DNA of 64,000 bases, taken from positions 58,787 to 122,786 of the forward strand of contig JAHJUE010000001.1 in assembly GCA_018829205.1 (NCBI GenBank), written 5' to 3'. The position numbers and the translations under genes were made by a program. The notes beneath the pieces are model-generated. The model was not told the DNA's origin. It did not search any database and saw only the letters and a program-made list of their open reading frames with translations. Origin of the DNA: Bacteroidota bacterium (GTDB lineage Bacteria > Bacteroidota > Ignavibacteria > Ignavibacteriales > Melioribacteraceae). Position 1 is the stretch's first letter; each line of letters opens with the position of its first letter. Positions 1 through 8,372 of this stretch are shown one piece after another.

Positions 1-237
1 TTTAATCCGTCCACGACAATAACATTTTCGATTCCTCTTGGTTCGTCAAATCTGAATGTTTTATTGGTTGTGTATGATATTCTTGGAAATAAAATAGCCG
101 TTTTACAAGATGAGCAAAAATCTCAAGGTACATATAATGTAAAATTTGATTCCGGAAATTTAAGCAGCGGAGTTTATTTAATTAAATTTACAGCCGGACG
201 ATTCAGTCAAACCAGAAAGATGGTGCTGCTGCGCTGA
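1..237 (+). CDS. C-terminal fragment of a T9SS-secreted protein (type A sorting domain)
   Basis: The frame is open from base 1 to a TGA at 235-237, giving 78 residues; the start lies outside the window. It begins with FNPSTTI and continues through a strand pattern with YDILGNKI, SGVYLIKF and a basic end (RKMVLLR). This is the pattern of the Por/type IX secretion C-terminal sorting domain (TIGR04183 type). In this family the domain directs a Sec-exported protein through the outer membrane and is then removed. The function of the missing upstream part cannot be told. Seeing this domain places the organism in the Bacteroidota/Chlorobiota/Ignavibacteriota group. Confidence 0.9.
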   Translation, partial: FNPSTTITFSIPLGSSNLNVLLVVYDILGNKIAVLQDEQKSQGTYNVKFDSGNLSSGVYLIKFTAGRFSQTRKMVLLR

Positions 238-256
238 TATATGTTTTTATGATAGA

Positions 257-293
257 GCAGCGGGCTAATGAGAACATACTGCGCGCCCGCTGC
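257..293. terminator. Hairpin between convergent genes, possible bidirectional terminator
   Basis: Perfect 9-bp arms GCAGCGGGC (257-265) and GCCCGCTGC (285-293) enclose a 19-base loop. The hairpin lies between the stop of the T9SS cargo gene (+) and the stop of the permease gene (-). There is no strong T-tract on either side, so intrinsic termination is inferred from position and stem strength. Confidence 0.45.
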
Positions 294-327
294 ATTAAAT
301 TATCTTGTTACTTTAAAAGTAAACATA

Positions 328-2946
328 TCATTCATATTTTAATGCTTCAACCGGGTTGGAATATGCCGCTTTTACCGATTGAAAACTTACCGTTATAAGT
401 GTGATTATTAAAGCTGCTAATCCGGCAGCGGCAAACATCCACCATTCAATACTTACTCTATAAGCAAAACCCTGCAGCCAGCCGTTCATAAAATACCAAG
501 CTACAGGCCATGCTATTAAATTCGCAAACAATACATTTATCGTAAATTCTTTCGAAATAATTGTCAATATATTTGAAACCGACGCTCCTAAAACTTTTCT
601 TACTCCTATCTCTTTTGTTTTTTGAATTGTAACAAATGAAACCAACCCTATTAACCCGAGACAGCCGATTAAAATTGCAAGCACTGCAAATACTTTAATT
701 ATATTAAAAAAGTTTTCTTCAACACTGTAAAGATTGTTTATATATTCTTCCAAGTAATTAAAATTAAATGTGTAGTCGGGAAATAGATCCTCCCATGCCG
801 ATTTCATATAATCAATCACGGCTTTATCGTCCAGCGTTTTTATTTTAACCTGCGCCTGCATAAAAAATTTCTGATACATATTTGATAGCGCAACGGATTT
901 TATTTCACTTTGCAGAGATGCGGTATGAAAATCTTTTACAACACCCTGAACTTGACCGACAACCCGGCTGAATTTAAATTTTTGACCGACTGCTTTTTCG
1001 GGATCCGTAATGCCAAGTTTCTTCATCATCGTTTCATTAATTACGAATTTATAAACTGTATCTCCTTCACCGTGCTCTTTAAACGGTTCGCCGGCTAATA
1101 ATTTTAAGCCGAATGTTTTAATATAATTTTCATCTACGGGTTTCAGCCATACATTAAATCTTTCTTCTCCTTCTTCAGGAATTTTAGAAAAGAATGTATT
1201 TACGACCAAATCCGACAAGGGCGCGCCTCCGGATAATGATACATCCGAAATATTTGTGTTTTGAAGAAGTTTGTTTTTATACACCTTAAATTTAGATACA
1301 TCATTTATATCCGGCAGATCAACAGTTACTATTTTCTGTTTGTTAAATCCAAGATCCTTGTTTTTAACGTATTCCAATTGATATGAAACTATAATAGTGC
1401 TTACAATTAATATCTGCGAAATTACAAATTGAAATACTACCAATCCGTTTCTAAGAGAAAAAACACCTGTTTTTTTACCAGTAATTTTATTTCGAAATGC
1501 TTCAATTGGATTAAAACGGGACAAAATTATTGACGGATAGAATCCTGTTAATAGGTTAACAATTATAAAAACTCCGAGCAAATAAAAACCTATTTCCCAA
1601 CTATCGAATAAACTAAGCTCGGAATTATTACCCAGGTAATTTCCGGCATATGGCATAAGAAGATTCGCAAGTAAAACTGAAATTAAAAAAGAACACAGCG
1701 TATAAACAAAGGTCTCCCCCATAAATTGTCGGAATAATTGATTTCTGTTTGCGCCAATTACTTTTCGCATTCCGACTTCTTTCGCTCTTTTTATTGACTG
1801 CGCAATTGATAGATTTATAAAATTTATACTCGCAATTAATAGCGTAAGCAATCCTACAATTGAAAATATTACTATCGTCTCCATGCTGGTTGTATAATTT
1901 AAACTGTCTGCGCCGTATTCCGTATTAACATGAATCTCTTTCAGCGGCTGAAAAACATATTTGCTTCGTTCTACAATTTCCGGAGGAAAATTCTTTTTCA
2001 TAAATTCAGGAAGCTGTTTTTCTATTGACTCTATATTTGTGTTTTCCGGAAGTAAAATATATGTGCGGCTGCCCGAATGCAGTTGTCCCCAGCTATCTAA
2101 ATCAATTCCCGCGAATTCATTTGTTAACGCATAAATTGAAGCGAACATTTGAACAGGCAGACTTGAATTCTGTGGAGGATCTTTAATAACTCCGGCGACA
2201 TTAAAAACAAGCTGTTTGTTCAAAGTAAATGTTTTACCCAAAGGAGATTCATCACCAAATAGTTTATTTGCCGTCGTTTCTGTTAGTACCGCATCACCCG
2301 GATTTTTAAACATGCCATCCGGACTGCCAAGTACAAACTCATAATCAAAAACATTGAAAAAACTTGTGTCTGCAAAAATTATATCATCCTGGGAAAATGT
2401 TTTTTCATCAACCTCCAGCTGAACTCCGGTCTGCACAAAAACATGCGTAACAGCTTCAAGCTGAGGGAAGTCATTCCGGATTGTATTTGCCAGAGGAAAA
2501 CGAGTGCATGATTCTTTTGAAATTCCGTCGGGTGTTTTTGAATTACTATTTATTCTATAAATTTGATCGGCTTTGGAATGAAATGAATCGAAACTTAATT
2601 CGTATTTAACAAAAAGAAATATTATTAAGCAGCATGTTAAACCAATTGACAGTCCGAAGATATTTATAAAAGAATAAACCTTATTCTTTATAATATTTCT
2701 ATACGCAATTTTTATATAACTTTTTAGCATAGATAAACTCCAAAATAAATTGTCCGTTAAAATAGGAGGGAGTGAAATAATTACTTGAAACAGAAGCCAT
2801 GTTTCAGCCGCAAATTTTCCATTTTTTGTTTTTTTATTTAAATAAACTTCTTCAAGATCGCCGGATAAAAAATAGAAATCATAATTATCCATAAATGATT
2901 TTAAAAGAAGACGTGTAAACCACCATATTTTAGAATTTCCACTCAT
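328..2946 (-). CDS. FtsX/MacB-type orphan ABC permease with N-terminal prefix domain (872 aa)
   Basis: An 872-residue integral membrane protein. Residues 1-70 resemble the permease prefix domain 2 found on such proteins. TM1 (about 91-113) is followed by a MacB-like periplasmic core, an FtsX block with the motif AKEVGMRKVIGA, then a second TM, second periplasmic core and second FtsX block with KEIGVRKVLGAS. This duplicated layout of about 800 residues matches the orphan permeases known as ADOPs in Acidobacteria. No ATP-binding subunit is encoded nearby, so the partner, if any, is elsewhere. MacB-type systems do not carry substrate across the inner membrane but transmit mechanical force to periplasmic partners. 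The start ATG overlaps the stop of the PadR gene by one base (TAATG), so the two genes are translationally coupled. The substrate is unknown. Confidence 0.88.
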   Translation of the reverse strand: MSGNSKIWWFTRLLLKSFMDNYDFYFLSGDLEEVYLNKKTKNGKFAAETWLLFQVIISLPPILTDNLFWSLSMLKSYIKIAYRNIIKNKVYSFINIFGLSIGLTCCLIIFLFVKYELSFDSFHSKADQIYRINSNSKTPDGISKESCTRFPLANTIRNDFPQLEAVTHVFVQTGVQLEVDEKTFSQDDIIFADTSFFNVFDYEFVLGSPDGMFKNPGDAVLTETTANKLFGDESPLGKTFTLNKQLVFNVAGVIKDPPQNSSLPVQMFASIYALTNEFAGIDLDSWGQLHSGSRTYILLPENTNIESIEKQLPEFMKKNFPPEIVERSKYVFQPLKEIHVNTEYGADSLNYTTSMETIVIFSIVGLLTLLIASINFINLSIAQSIKRAKEVGMRKVIGANRNQLFRQFMGETFVYTLCSFLISVLLANLLMPYAGNYLGNNSELSLFDSWEIGFYLLGVFIIVNLLTGFYPSIILSRFNPIEAFRNKITGKKTGVFSLRNGLVVFQFVISQILIVSTIIVSYQLEYVKNKDLGFNKQKIVTVDLPDINDVSKFKVYKNKLLQNTNISDVSLSGGAPLSDLVVNTFFSKIPEEGEERFNVWLKPVDENYIKTFGLKLLAGEPFKEHGEGDTVYKFVINETMMKKLGITDPEKAVGQKFKFSRVVGQVQGVVKDFHTASLQSEIKSVALSNMYQKFFMQAQVKIKTLDDKAVIDYMKSAWEDLFPDYTFNFNYLEEYINNLYSVEENFFNIIKVFAVLAILIGCLGLIGLVSFVTIQKTKEIGVRKVLGASVSNILTIISKEFTINVLFANLIAWPVAWYFMNGWLQGFAYRVSIEWWMFAAAGLAALIITLITVSFQSVKAAYSNPVEALKYE

Positions 2947-3260
2947 TAATTAAGCTCTGAAAAATTAACCCACATTGCGCTGTTTACTTTTTCGATTTCT
3001 TTAAGAGCGGCAACGCCTACTTTGGTAATTTCGTAAAACTTTATTGCTTTGCCGCCGCGTTTGGCTGTTGCTTCGCCGACATAATGTTTTATTAATTCCG
3101 CGTGTTCCAACCTGCGCAGCAAAACATGAAGCGTTCCGAATGAAAGTGAATTAGCGGCCTGTTTTTCCAAATATTCCTGAATTGTGACCAGGTATGCGTT
3201 TTCTTTTAAATTAAGAATTGCGAGAAGAACAAACTCTTCTAGTTTGGTTAAAGTCTTCAA
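2946..3260 (-). CDS. PadR-family transcriptional regulator (TTG start)
   Basis: A winged-helix PadR protein of 104 residues: KLEEFVLLAIL at the start, an HTH/wing region with SFGTLHVLLRRLE, then a basic wing (TAKRGGKAIKFYEIT) and a C-terminal dimerisation helix. I chose the TTG at 3258-3260 because AGGGGC lies 4 bases upstream and because KTLTKLEEF is where PadR proteins usually begin. A longer frame from TTG 3285-3287 has no ribosome site, and that TTG is part of a TATATTTG promoter element. The gene overlaps the downstream permease by one base. PadR proteins of this subgroup commonly repress their own operon in response to a small ligand. The target here is inferred to be this operon. Confidence 0.86.
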   Translation of the reverse strand: MKTLTKLEEFVLLAILNLKENAYLVTIQEYLEKQAANSLSFGTLHVLLRRLEHAELIKHYVGEATAKRGGKAIKFYEITKVGVAALKEIEKVNSAMWVNFSELN

Positions 3261-3264
3261 TTTT

Positions 3265-3270
3265 GCCCCT
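3265..3270 (-). promoter_or_regulatory. Shine-Dalgarno site fixing the TTG start of the first padR
   Basis: On the minus strand AGGGGC lies 4 bases before TTG 3258-3260. No comparable site precedes the upstream TTG at 3285-3287, so this decides the start. Confidence 0.6.
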
Positions 3271-3284
3271 TTTCCTATTTCTTT

Positions 3285-3292
3285 CAAATATA
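3285..3292 (-). promoter_or_regulatory. Bacteroidota-type -7 element TATATTTG upstream of the first padR
   Basis: TATATTTG on the minus strand matches the TAnnTTTG -7 consensus of Bacteroidota-type housekeeping promoters. A start of transcription about 7 bases downstream would leave a leader of about 18 bases carrying the AGGGGC ribosome site. No good TTTG -33 box is visible at the usual distance. An inverted repeat with 7-bp arms (TTTCTTT / AAAGAAA, 3311-3333) lies just upstream and could be an operator. Confidence 0.5.
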
Positions 3293-3419
3293 CAAACTAA
3301 TAGACGTGCATTTCTTTCGAAAGTTCAAAGAAATGGATAAATTTTTACGGAGAGATATTTTCACGAATGAAAACCCGGAGAAACTTATTAATACCCCGGT
3401 AAAAATTTGTGAATTTTTG

Positions 3420-5801
3420 TTATTCGTTTTTAATCGATTCGGCGGGATTTGAGCGCGCGGTTTTAAATGATATTAAACAAACCGTTAAAAGCGCACACAC
3501 TGAAACAATTACTGCTGCAAAAAGAAAATAAATTATCCCTATCTCAACTTTATAAGCAAAACCCGTAAGCCAGTTATTTAAATAAAAATACGCCACAGGC
3601 CAGGCAATTATGTTTGCAACAATTGTAAACATAATATACTCATGTGAAACAAGGAACAAAATATTTGAAACCGATGCCCCGAGTATTTTTCTTACGGCAA
3701 TTTCTTTTTTCTTTTTTGTTACGCTAAAAAATACCAACCCGAATAAACCGAGAAGTGCAACAAATATTGAAAGGATTGAAAAAACATTAATTAAGTTCAG
3801 AAAGATATTTTCAGATTGGTAAAGTTTATTAATGTTTTCATCAAGAAAAAAGAAATCAAAGGGAAGGTCAGGCACAATGTTTTTCCATTCCTTTTCCAGA
3901 GAACTTATTGTAGAATTTAAATTTCCTTTTGCTGTTTTTACAAAAATATATTCAGTTAAATCAGTGAAAAACATTACAAGCGGTTGAATTTCATTATGCA
4001 GGGATGCAAAGTGAAAATCTTTTACAACCCCGACAATTCTTCCCGTAAGCAGATTTGAAACACGGAGTTGTTTTCCTATCGGGTCATGCCAGCCGAGAAT
4101 TTTGGCGGCCTTTTCATTAATTACAATTCCTTCAGTCGAGTCCGATGCAATATCCGCCGAGAGCGGCCTTCCATTAATAAATTTTATATCAAGCGTTTCA
4201 AAGAAGTTAAAATTGACTCCGTAAGTATTCATCGGAATCCCGACATCACCGGTCATGCCTTCGGGGAAAACAGGTCCGCTACCGTTATCGCCGTCTAAAA
4301 TATTTCCTGTAGAACTTATATTTATTACAAACGCATTGTTATTATAAGATTCCGAAATTAGTTTTACGTTCTGGCCGGAATTATCTCTCGGAAGTCTCAA
4401 TACAAGAATTTGTTCTTGATCAAAACCAAGGTTTTTTTCCGAGATATATTCCATCTGTTTTGAAATTATGAAACTTGTTATTATAAGAAATATAGCTATG
4501 GAAAATTGAAATGTTATAATCAATTTTCGTACTGTTGATTTTGACCCTGAAAAGCTGTTGGTGTTTCTAAATATTTTTATCGGATTAAATGCCGCTACAA
4601 TAAACGAGTGATAAAGTCCAGCAAGAAAACCGACGGCAAGCGCAAACAAAAAATAGATGGGAGAATATAGAAGAAAATCATCGGCAAGCTCAAAAAAATT
4701 GATGCCAATAAAATTTAGCTTTGATTCAATAATTGTCTGCACAATAAGAACAGAAAACAGCATACTCAAAAGAGAAACCAAAATTGATTCTCCTATAAGC
4801 TGATAAAAAATTGATTTCCTGTCTGCGCCTATTACTTTCCGCATCGCTATTTCTTTTAGCCTGTTTGTAGATCTAGCGGTTGCAATATTAATAAAATTAA
4901 AACATGCTATTCCCAACAAAAGAAATGAGATTATAATTAACCCGATAACTTTCGACCATTCCCCTTTTCTGTCTCTATGGTATTTGTACTCGCCGAGATA
5001 AATATCCTTAAGCGGTTGAAGCTTTATAAAAAATCTTTCTTTTGAGCTTGCGCTTAAGTTGCTTTTTAATATTTGAAGACATTGTTCTTCTATTTTATTT
5101 ATATCCGCGCCGCTTTGAATTAATAAATACGTAGGGAATGAAATCCAGCCCCAGTCCTGCAGTGTTACGGGATAACCGGTAGGAACAGCAAATGTGTTGA
5201 ATGAAATTAAGTAATCAAATTCAATATGCGAGTTTAATGGAAAATTTTTAATTACACCCGTTACATGAAGTTCATGTCTGTCGTCTAATACCAAAATTTT
5301 ACCTATCGGGTTCTCGTTTCCCCAAATTTTGTTTTTTACTTTTTCGGAAATTACAACGCTGTTGGGTTTTGATAGCGCGTCTTCTGGATTTCCGAAAACA
5401 AGAGGAAATGAAAACATTGTAAGAAATGTTGAATCAACATATGCAGTTTTGTCCTCATAAAAACTTTTATCCTCAAAAACTATTAAACTGTTTTCCGCAT
5501 ATCTAATTCTTGTAAAATCTTTTACTTCTGTAACCTGTTCTTTAAATGCAGGTCCTGCGGGTGGTCCGGATCCAACTATCTCTCTCGGATTTTTTATAAC
5601 TTTTTCGTTTTCCACAAAGACTATTCTATAAATATTTTCGCTGTTTTCGTGAAATGAGTCAAAAGTTAATTCATTTTTCAGAATGAGCATAATAAGTAAA
5701 ACACCGGCATAACCTATTATAAGACTGGCCAAATATGTAATTGATGTTGATTTATATTTTATAAGATTACGGAATGCTATTTTTATATAATTTAAAAACA
5801 T
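3420..5801 (-). CDS. FtsX/MacB-type orphan ABC permease without prefix domain (793 aa)
   Basis: This 793-residue protein starts directly with the NYIKIAFRNLIKYK amphipathic segment and TM1 (about 19-41), so it lacks the prefix domains of its neighbours. It has two MacB-like periplasmic cores and two FtsX membrane blocks, with KEIAMRKVIGA near the middle and KEIAVRKILGAS near the end. The stretch VGVVKDFHFASLH is the conserved end of the second periplasmic core. The 132 bases between it and the first padR contain that operon's promoter, so this gene is a separate unit read away from its own promoter beyond 5801. No ATPase gene is adjacent. Function unknown beyond the family. Confidence 0.87.
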   Translation of the reverse strand: MFLNYIKIAFRNLIKYKSTSITYLASLIIGYAGVLLIMLILKNELTFDSFHENSENIYRIVFVENEKVIKNPREIVGSGPPAGPAFKEQVTEVKDFTRIRYAENSLIVFEDKSFYEDKTAYVDSTFLTMFSFPLVFGNPEDALSKPNSVVISEKVKNKIWGNENPIGKILVLDDRHELHVTGVIKNFPLNSHIEFDYLISFNTFAVPTGYPVTLQDWGWISFPTYLLIQSGADINKIEEQCLQILKSNLSASSKERFFIKLQPLKDIYLGEYKYHRDRKGEWSKVIGLIIISFLLLGIACFNFINIATARSTNRLKEIAMRKVIGADRKSIFYQLIGESILVSLLSMLFSVLIVQTIIESKLNFIGINFFELADDFLLYSPIYFLFALAVGFLAGLYHSFIVAAFNPIKIFRNTNSFSGSKSTVRKLIITFQFSIAIFLIITSFIISKQMEYISEKNLGFDQEQILVLRLPRDNSGQNVKLISESYNNNAFVINISSTGNILDGDNGSGPVFPEGMTGDVGIPMNTYGVNFNFFETLDIKFINGRPLSADIASDSTEGIVINEKAAKILGWHDPIGKQLRVSNLLTGRIVGVVKDFHFASLHNEIQPLVMFFTDLTEYIFVKTAKGNLNSTISSLEKEWKNIVPDLPFDFFFLDENINKLYQSENIFLNLINVFSILSIFVALLGLFGLVFFSVTKKKKEIAVRKILGASVSNILFLVSHEYIMFTIVANIIAWPVAYFYLNNWLTGFAYKVEIGIIYFLFAAVIVSVCALLTVCLISFKTARSNPAESIKNE

Positions 5802-5961
5802 AATAACCCGGACTTTTTAATTTTATTTTACAACAATCAAGCCAACGGCTTTATGTTCAATTAACACAAAACTATTTAACAAATTCGTCCGCTTACGTTC
5901 GGGTATGTCCGGCAGCGTGCTGCATGTGTTATTAAAAGGACTACGATGACAAATTTATAAT

Positions 5962-6846
5962 CTATTCTTTTTCTTCGGGAATTACATTGGCGACATCAAT
6001 TAATATTTTCCAGTTTCCGTTATCTTTTACCCAGCATCTTAAATAGTATAGTGCGTTTTCAGATTCGCTCTTTTCCTTATTTTTCCAATTGGTAATTTTA
6101 CCGTAAGTATAACCTAGATCATTTGATGCGGAAACTAATCCGCCTAAAGTTTCCCAGCTTTGAGTTGAATTCTGCGATTCTAAAAAAATACTAATTTCTT
6201 TTCCTATTAAAGGAAAGTACTCGTCGCGAATGTACATGCTTTTTTCAAAAGTATAATTTTTATACGCTTCTGATAAATTTTGTTCTACCGATAATTCCGA
6301 AAACATTTTTTCAGTATTAAACAAATCTTCTTTTGCCGATTCAGAATATTCAATCATTATTTTATTTTTTTTTTCTTCTAAATCTCCAGAAACTAAAGCC
6401 GGAATTTCTTTATCCGGTTTCGCGTTAGAGTTTCCAACATCAATTAAAAATTTCCACGATCCGTCTTTTTGTTTTTTCCAAACTGTTACAAAATTTCCGA
6501 ACGCGATTGAACTGTCGTCAGCTGTTCTTTTAAATTCCCAAGGCCCGGTATTAAAGCCGAGATCGCCAGCTTCGGAAACAATGGAAAAAGATGGATACCA
6601 TAAAAGCAGTCCGGGTCGTTTTTCCTGCTTGCTTAAAAATTCTTTTCCGTTTACGGGATGCGGGCGGAATAAAATTCCATCGTCTGCAATAAATTTAAGG
6701 AATGAATCCCGCACGCCGCTTTCTTTTGCATCCGCGGCAAAATTATATTCGGCTTGAATGAGATCTGAGGATGTGTTAAATATGGCTTGAGAAAAGGATA
6801 TTATATTTGTAATCAAAAATAAAAAAACTATAAAAAGCAGCTTCAT
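5962..6846 (-). CDS. Secreted protein with two tandem NTF2-like (DUF4440/SnoaL-type) domains
   Basis: A 294-residue protein with a Sec signal peptide (hydrophobic residues about 3-19, ending SFSQA). Two homologous halves follow, about 22-140 and 160-290. Each ends alike: the first has DLGFNTGPWEF then DGSWKFLIDVGN, the second has DLGYTYGKITNW then NGNWKILIDVAN. This is the cone-shaped NTF2-like fold seen in DUF4440 proteins. No catalytic residues can be assigned, and members bind small hydrophobic ligands or act as enzymes. A strong ribosome site (GGGGGA) precedes the ATG. The duplication is visible in the sequence; ligand binding at the interface of the halves is only inferred. It is probably transcribed from its own promoter, because a terminator follows the alkaline phosphatase gene upstream. 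Confidence 0.8.
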   Translation of the reverse strand: MKLLFIVFLFLITNIISFSQAIFNTSSDLIQAEYNFAADAKESGVRDSFLKFIADDGILFRPHPVNGKEFLSKQEKRPGLLLWYPSFSIVSEAGDLGFNTGPWEFKRTADDSSIAFGNFVTVWKKQKDGSWKFLIDVGNSNAKPDKEIPALVSGDLEEKKNKIMIEYSESAKEDLFNTEKMFSELSVEQNLSEAYKNYTFEKSMYIRDEYFPLIGKEISIFLESQNSTQSWETLGGLVSASNDLGYTYGKITNWKNKEKSESENALYYLRCWVKDNGNWKILIDVANVIPEEKE

Positions 6847-6925
6847 AAATCCCCCGGTTAAAATATTTCATTCAAAATTGATAATATAATTAAGGGGAAT
6901 AAATACTGAAAATAAAGAGTAAAAA

Positions 6926-6953
6926 TGCGCGGCTCACTTTATTGAGCCGCACA
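6926..6953 (-). terminator. Rho-independent terminator of the alkaline phosphatase gene
   Basis: Perfect 8-bp arms GCGGCTCA (929-936 of the 6 kb block) and TGAGCCGC (943-950) close a 6-base loop. Two further pairs (TG/CA) lie beyond one mismatch. On the minus strand the stem is followed by ATTTTTA. It lies 7 bases after the phosphatase stop. Confidence 0.78.
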
Positions 6954-6960
6954 CTAATAA

Positions 6961-8271
6961 TTATTCGAGAAGTTTTCCAAAAAGCGTCAAATACATAAAT
7001 TTATAAATATCTGTATTGTCAATTGTACCGTTCATTTCAGATGCGTTCAATCCGTTTGCGCGCGCAACAACTCCGCCGTACGCGTCTCCGCTTGTTCCCC
7101 ATGAAATCTGAAATGGAAGTCTGTTTCCAAATTGATCAGGCGCGGAATAAAAGAAATCCGTTTCTGTTCCTTCGGTTCCGTCTACAGGCGCGGAATTCGG
7201 ATCTGTTTTAGGAACCATGCTGCCTTTTTCGAATTTAGAGATATTTTTTCCCAGCAACTCCATTCCGCCTGATTCGCTATCGGCCGCCGTAATTAATAAT
7301 GTAAGCGGATTTTTCATTTGATAATCGAGCACAACTCCAATTGCGTCGTCTGCTCTTTTTAATGCGTCAAGCATTCCGTTAGCGTTATTGCTGTTCGCGA
7401 AATTATCCGTGCCTTCTTCTTCAATTACTAAAAAGAACTGCTGGTTGTTTCTGCCCAATATATCAATTGCCGATTCAGTCATTTCGGCTAAAGTAGGGGC
7501 TTCAATTTTATAATTTGGCAGGTTCTCTTTTTTTAATTCTTCTTCCGGTTTATCGTTAAACGTATGTGAAAGCGCGAATACACCAAAAAGTTTTGTAACA
7601 TTCGCGGGTACTTCAGCCAGTTCTTTTTTATTGTAAACCACATAATAACCCTGGTCGCGCATGTAATAAATTAAATTAATTCCGTCTGTTCGTTTGCCGA
7701 ATCCGTGTCTGCCTTCGGTTCCTTCGGGCAGCATCCATTCTTCACCGCCGGATAAAATTACATCAATGCCAGACTCGCAAATTTTCTTAGTTATCTCTTC
7801 ATAATTTCTTCTTGAAACGGAACTCGCGGCAAATACTCCTGTTCCGGGTTCAATAATGCTGCCGGAATTTATTATTCCCGTTTTAATTCCGGAAACTTGC
7901 GCTTCCTGCATAATATTCATTTTTTTCCCGGACCGGGCGGTTATTTCTTCGGTGCCGTCAAGACCGTATGAATCCTGAACTACCTTTACGCCGTAAGAAT
8001 GAACAGTCGCTCCCGCATGCGAAGTTGCTGTTAAACAATCTTTAAAATGACTTTTATACAACCCTACGTTGCTCATTTTATCCCAGTTTAATTCACCGTC
8101 GGGACCATAATACAAAATACGCGCGGCGTTCCAGTTTGAAAGGCCAGTTCCGTCGGGATGAATAAATATTACGCTTCCTTTTTTAAATCTTGTTTCTTCA
8201 ACCGGTTTTGTGCAAACAGTAAAAGCAACTATAATCAGAAAAACAATAATTATTAATTTTGTAATCTTCAT
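6961..8271 (-). CDS. Alkaline phosphatase-superfamily protein with altered metal ligands
   Basis: A 436-residue exported protein. The N-terminal hydrophobic segment ends VAFTVC20, a weak lipobox, so it may be a lipoprotein. Core elements of the alkaline phosphatase fold are present: D40 in HPDGTG, S84 in TATSHAGAT at the nucleophile position, E284-E286/D289 in EEEGTDNFAN, and D331 in ITAADS. Compared with E. coli PhoA, the ligand His331 corresponds to N293 and His370 to S332. No clear match to His412 is seen near GDAYGGVVARANG. From memory, related Bacteroidota proteins share HPDGT and the ATSH motif, so this may be a subfamily trait rather than decay. Phosphatase activity is therefore uncertain. 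The gene has its own ribosome site (AAGGGAAAG) and terminator. Confidence 0.82.
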   Translation of the reverse strand: MKITKLIIIVFLIIVAFTVCTKPVEETRFKKGSVIFIHPDGTGLSNWNAARILYYGPDGELNWDKMSNVGLYKSHFKDCLTATSHAGATVHSYGVKVVQDSYGLDGTEEITARSGKKMNIMQEAQVSGIKTGIINSGSIIEPGTGVFAASSVSRRNYEEITKKICESGIDVILSGGEEWMLPEGTEGRHGFGKRTDGINLIYYMRDQGYYVVYNKKELAEVPANVTKLFGVFALSHTFNDKPEEELKKENLPNYKIEAPTLAEMTESAIDILGRNNQQFFLVIEEEGTDNFANSNNANGMLDALKRADDAIGVVLDYQMKNPLTLLITAADSESGGMELLGKNISKFEKGSMVPKTDPNSAPVDGTEGTETDFFYSAPDQFGNRLPFQISWGTSGDAYGGVVARANGLNASEMNGTIDNTDIYKFMYLTLFGKLLE

Positions 8272-8372
8272 ACTTTCCCTTAAGTAAAATAATTTGAAAG
8301 CATAAATATAGTGATCTAAGAAACAACTTGTGCTGATTCTCGATTAACGTAATATTAATTTTATGTAAACCT

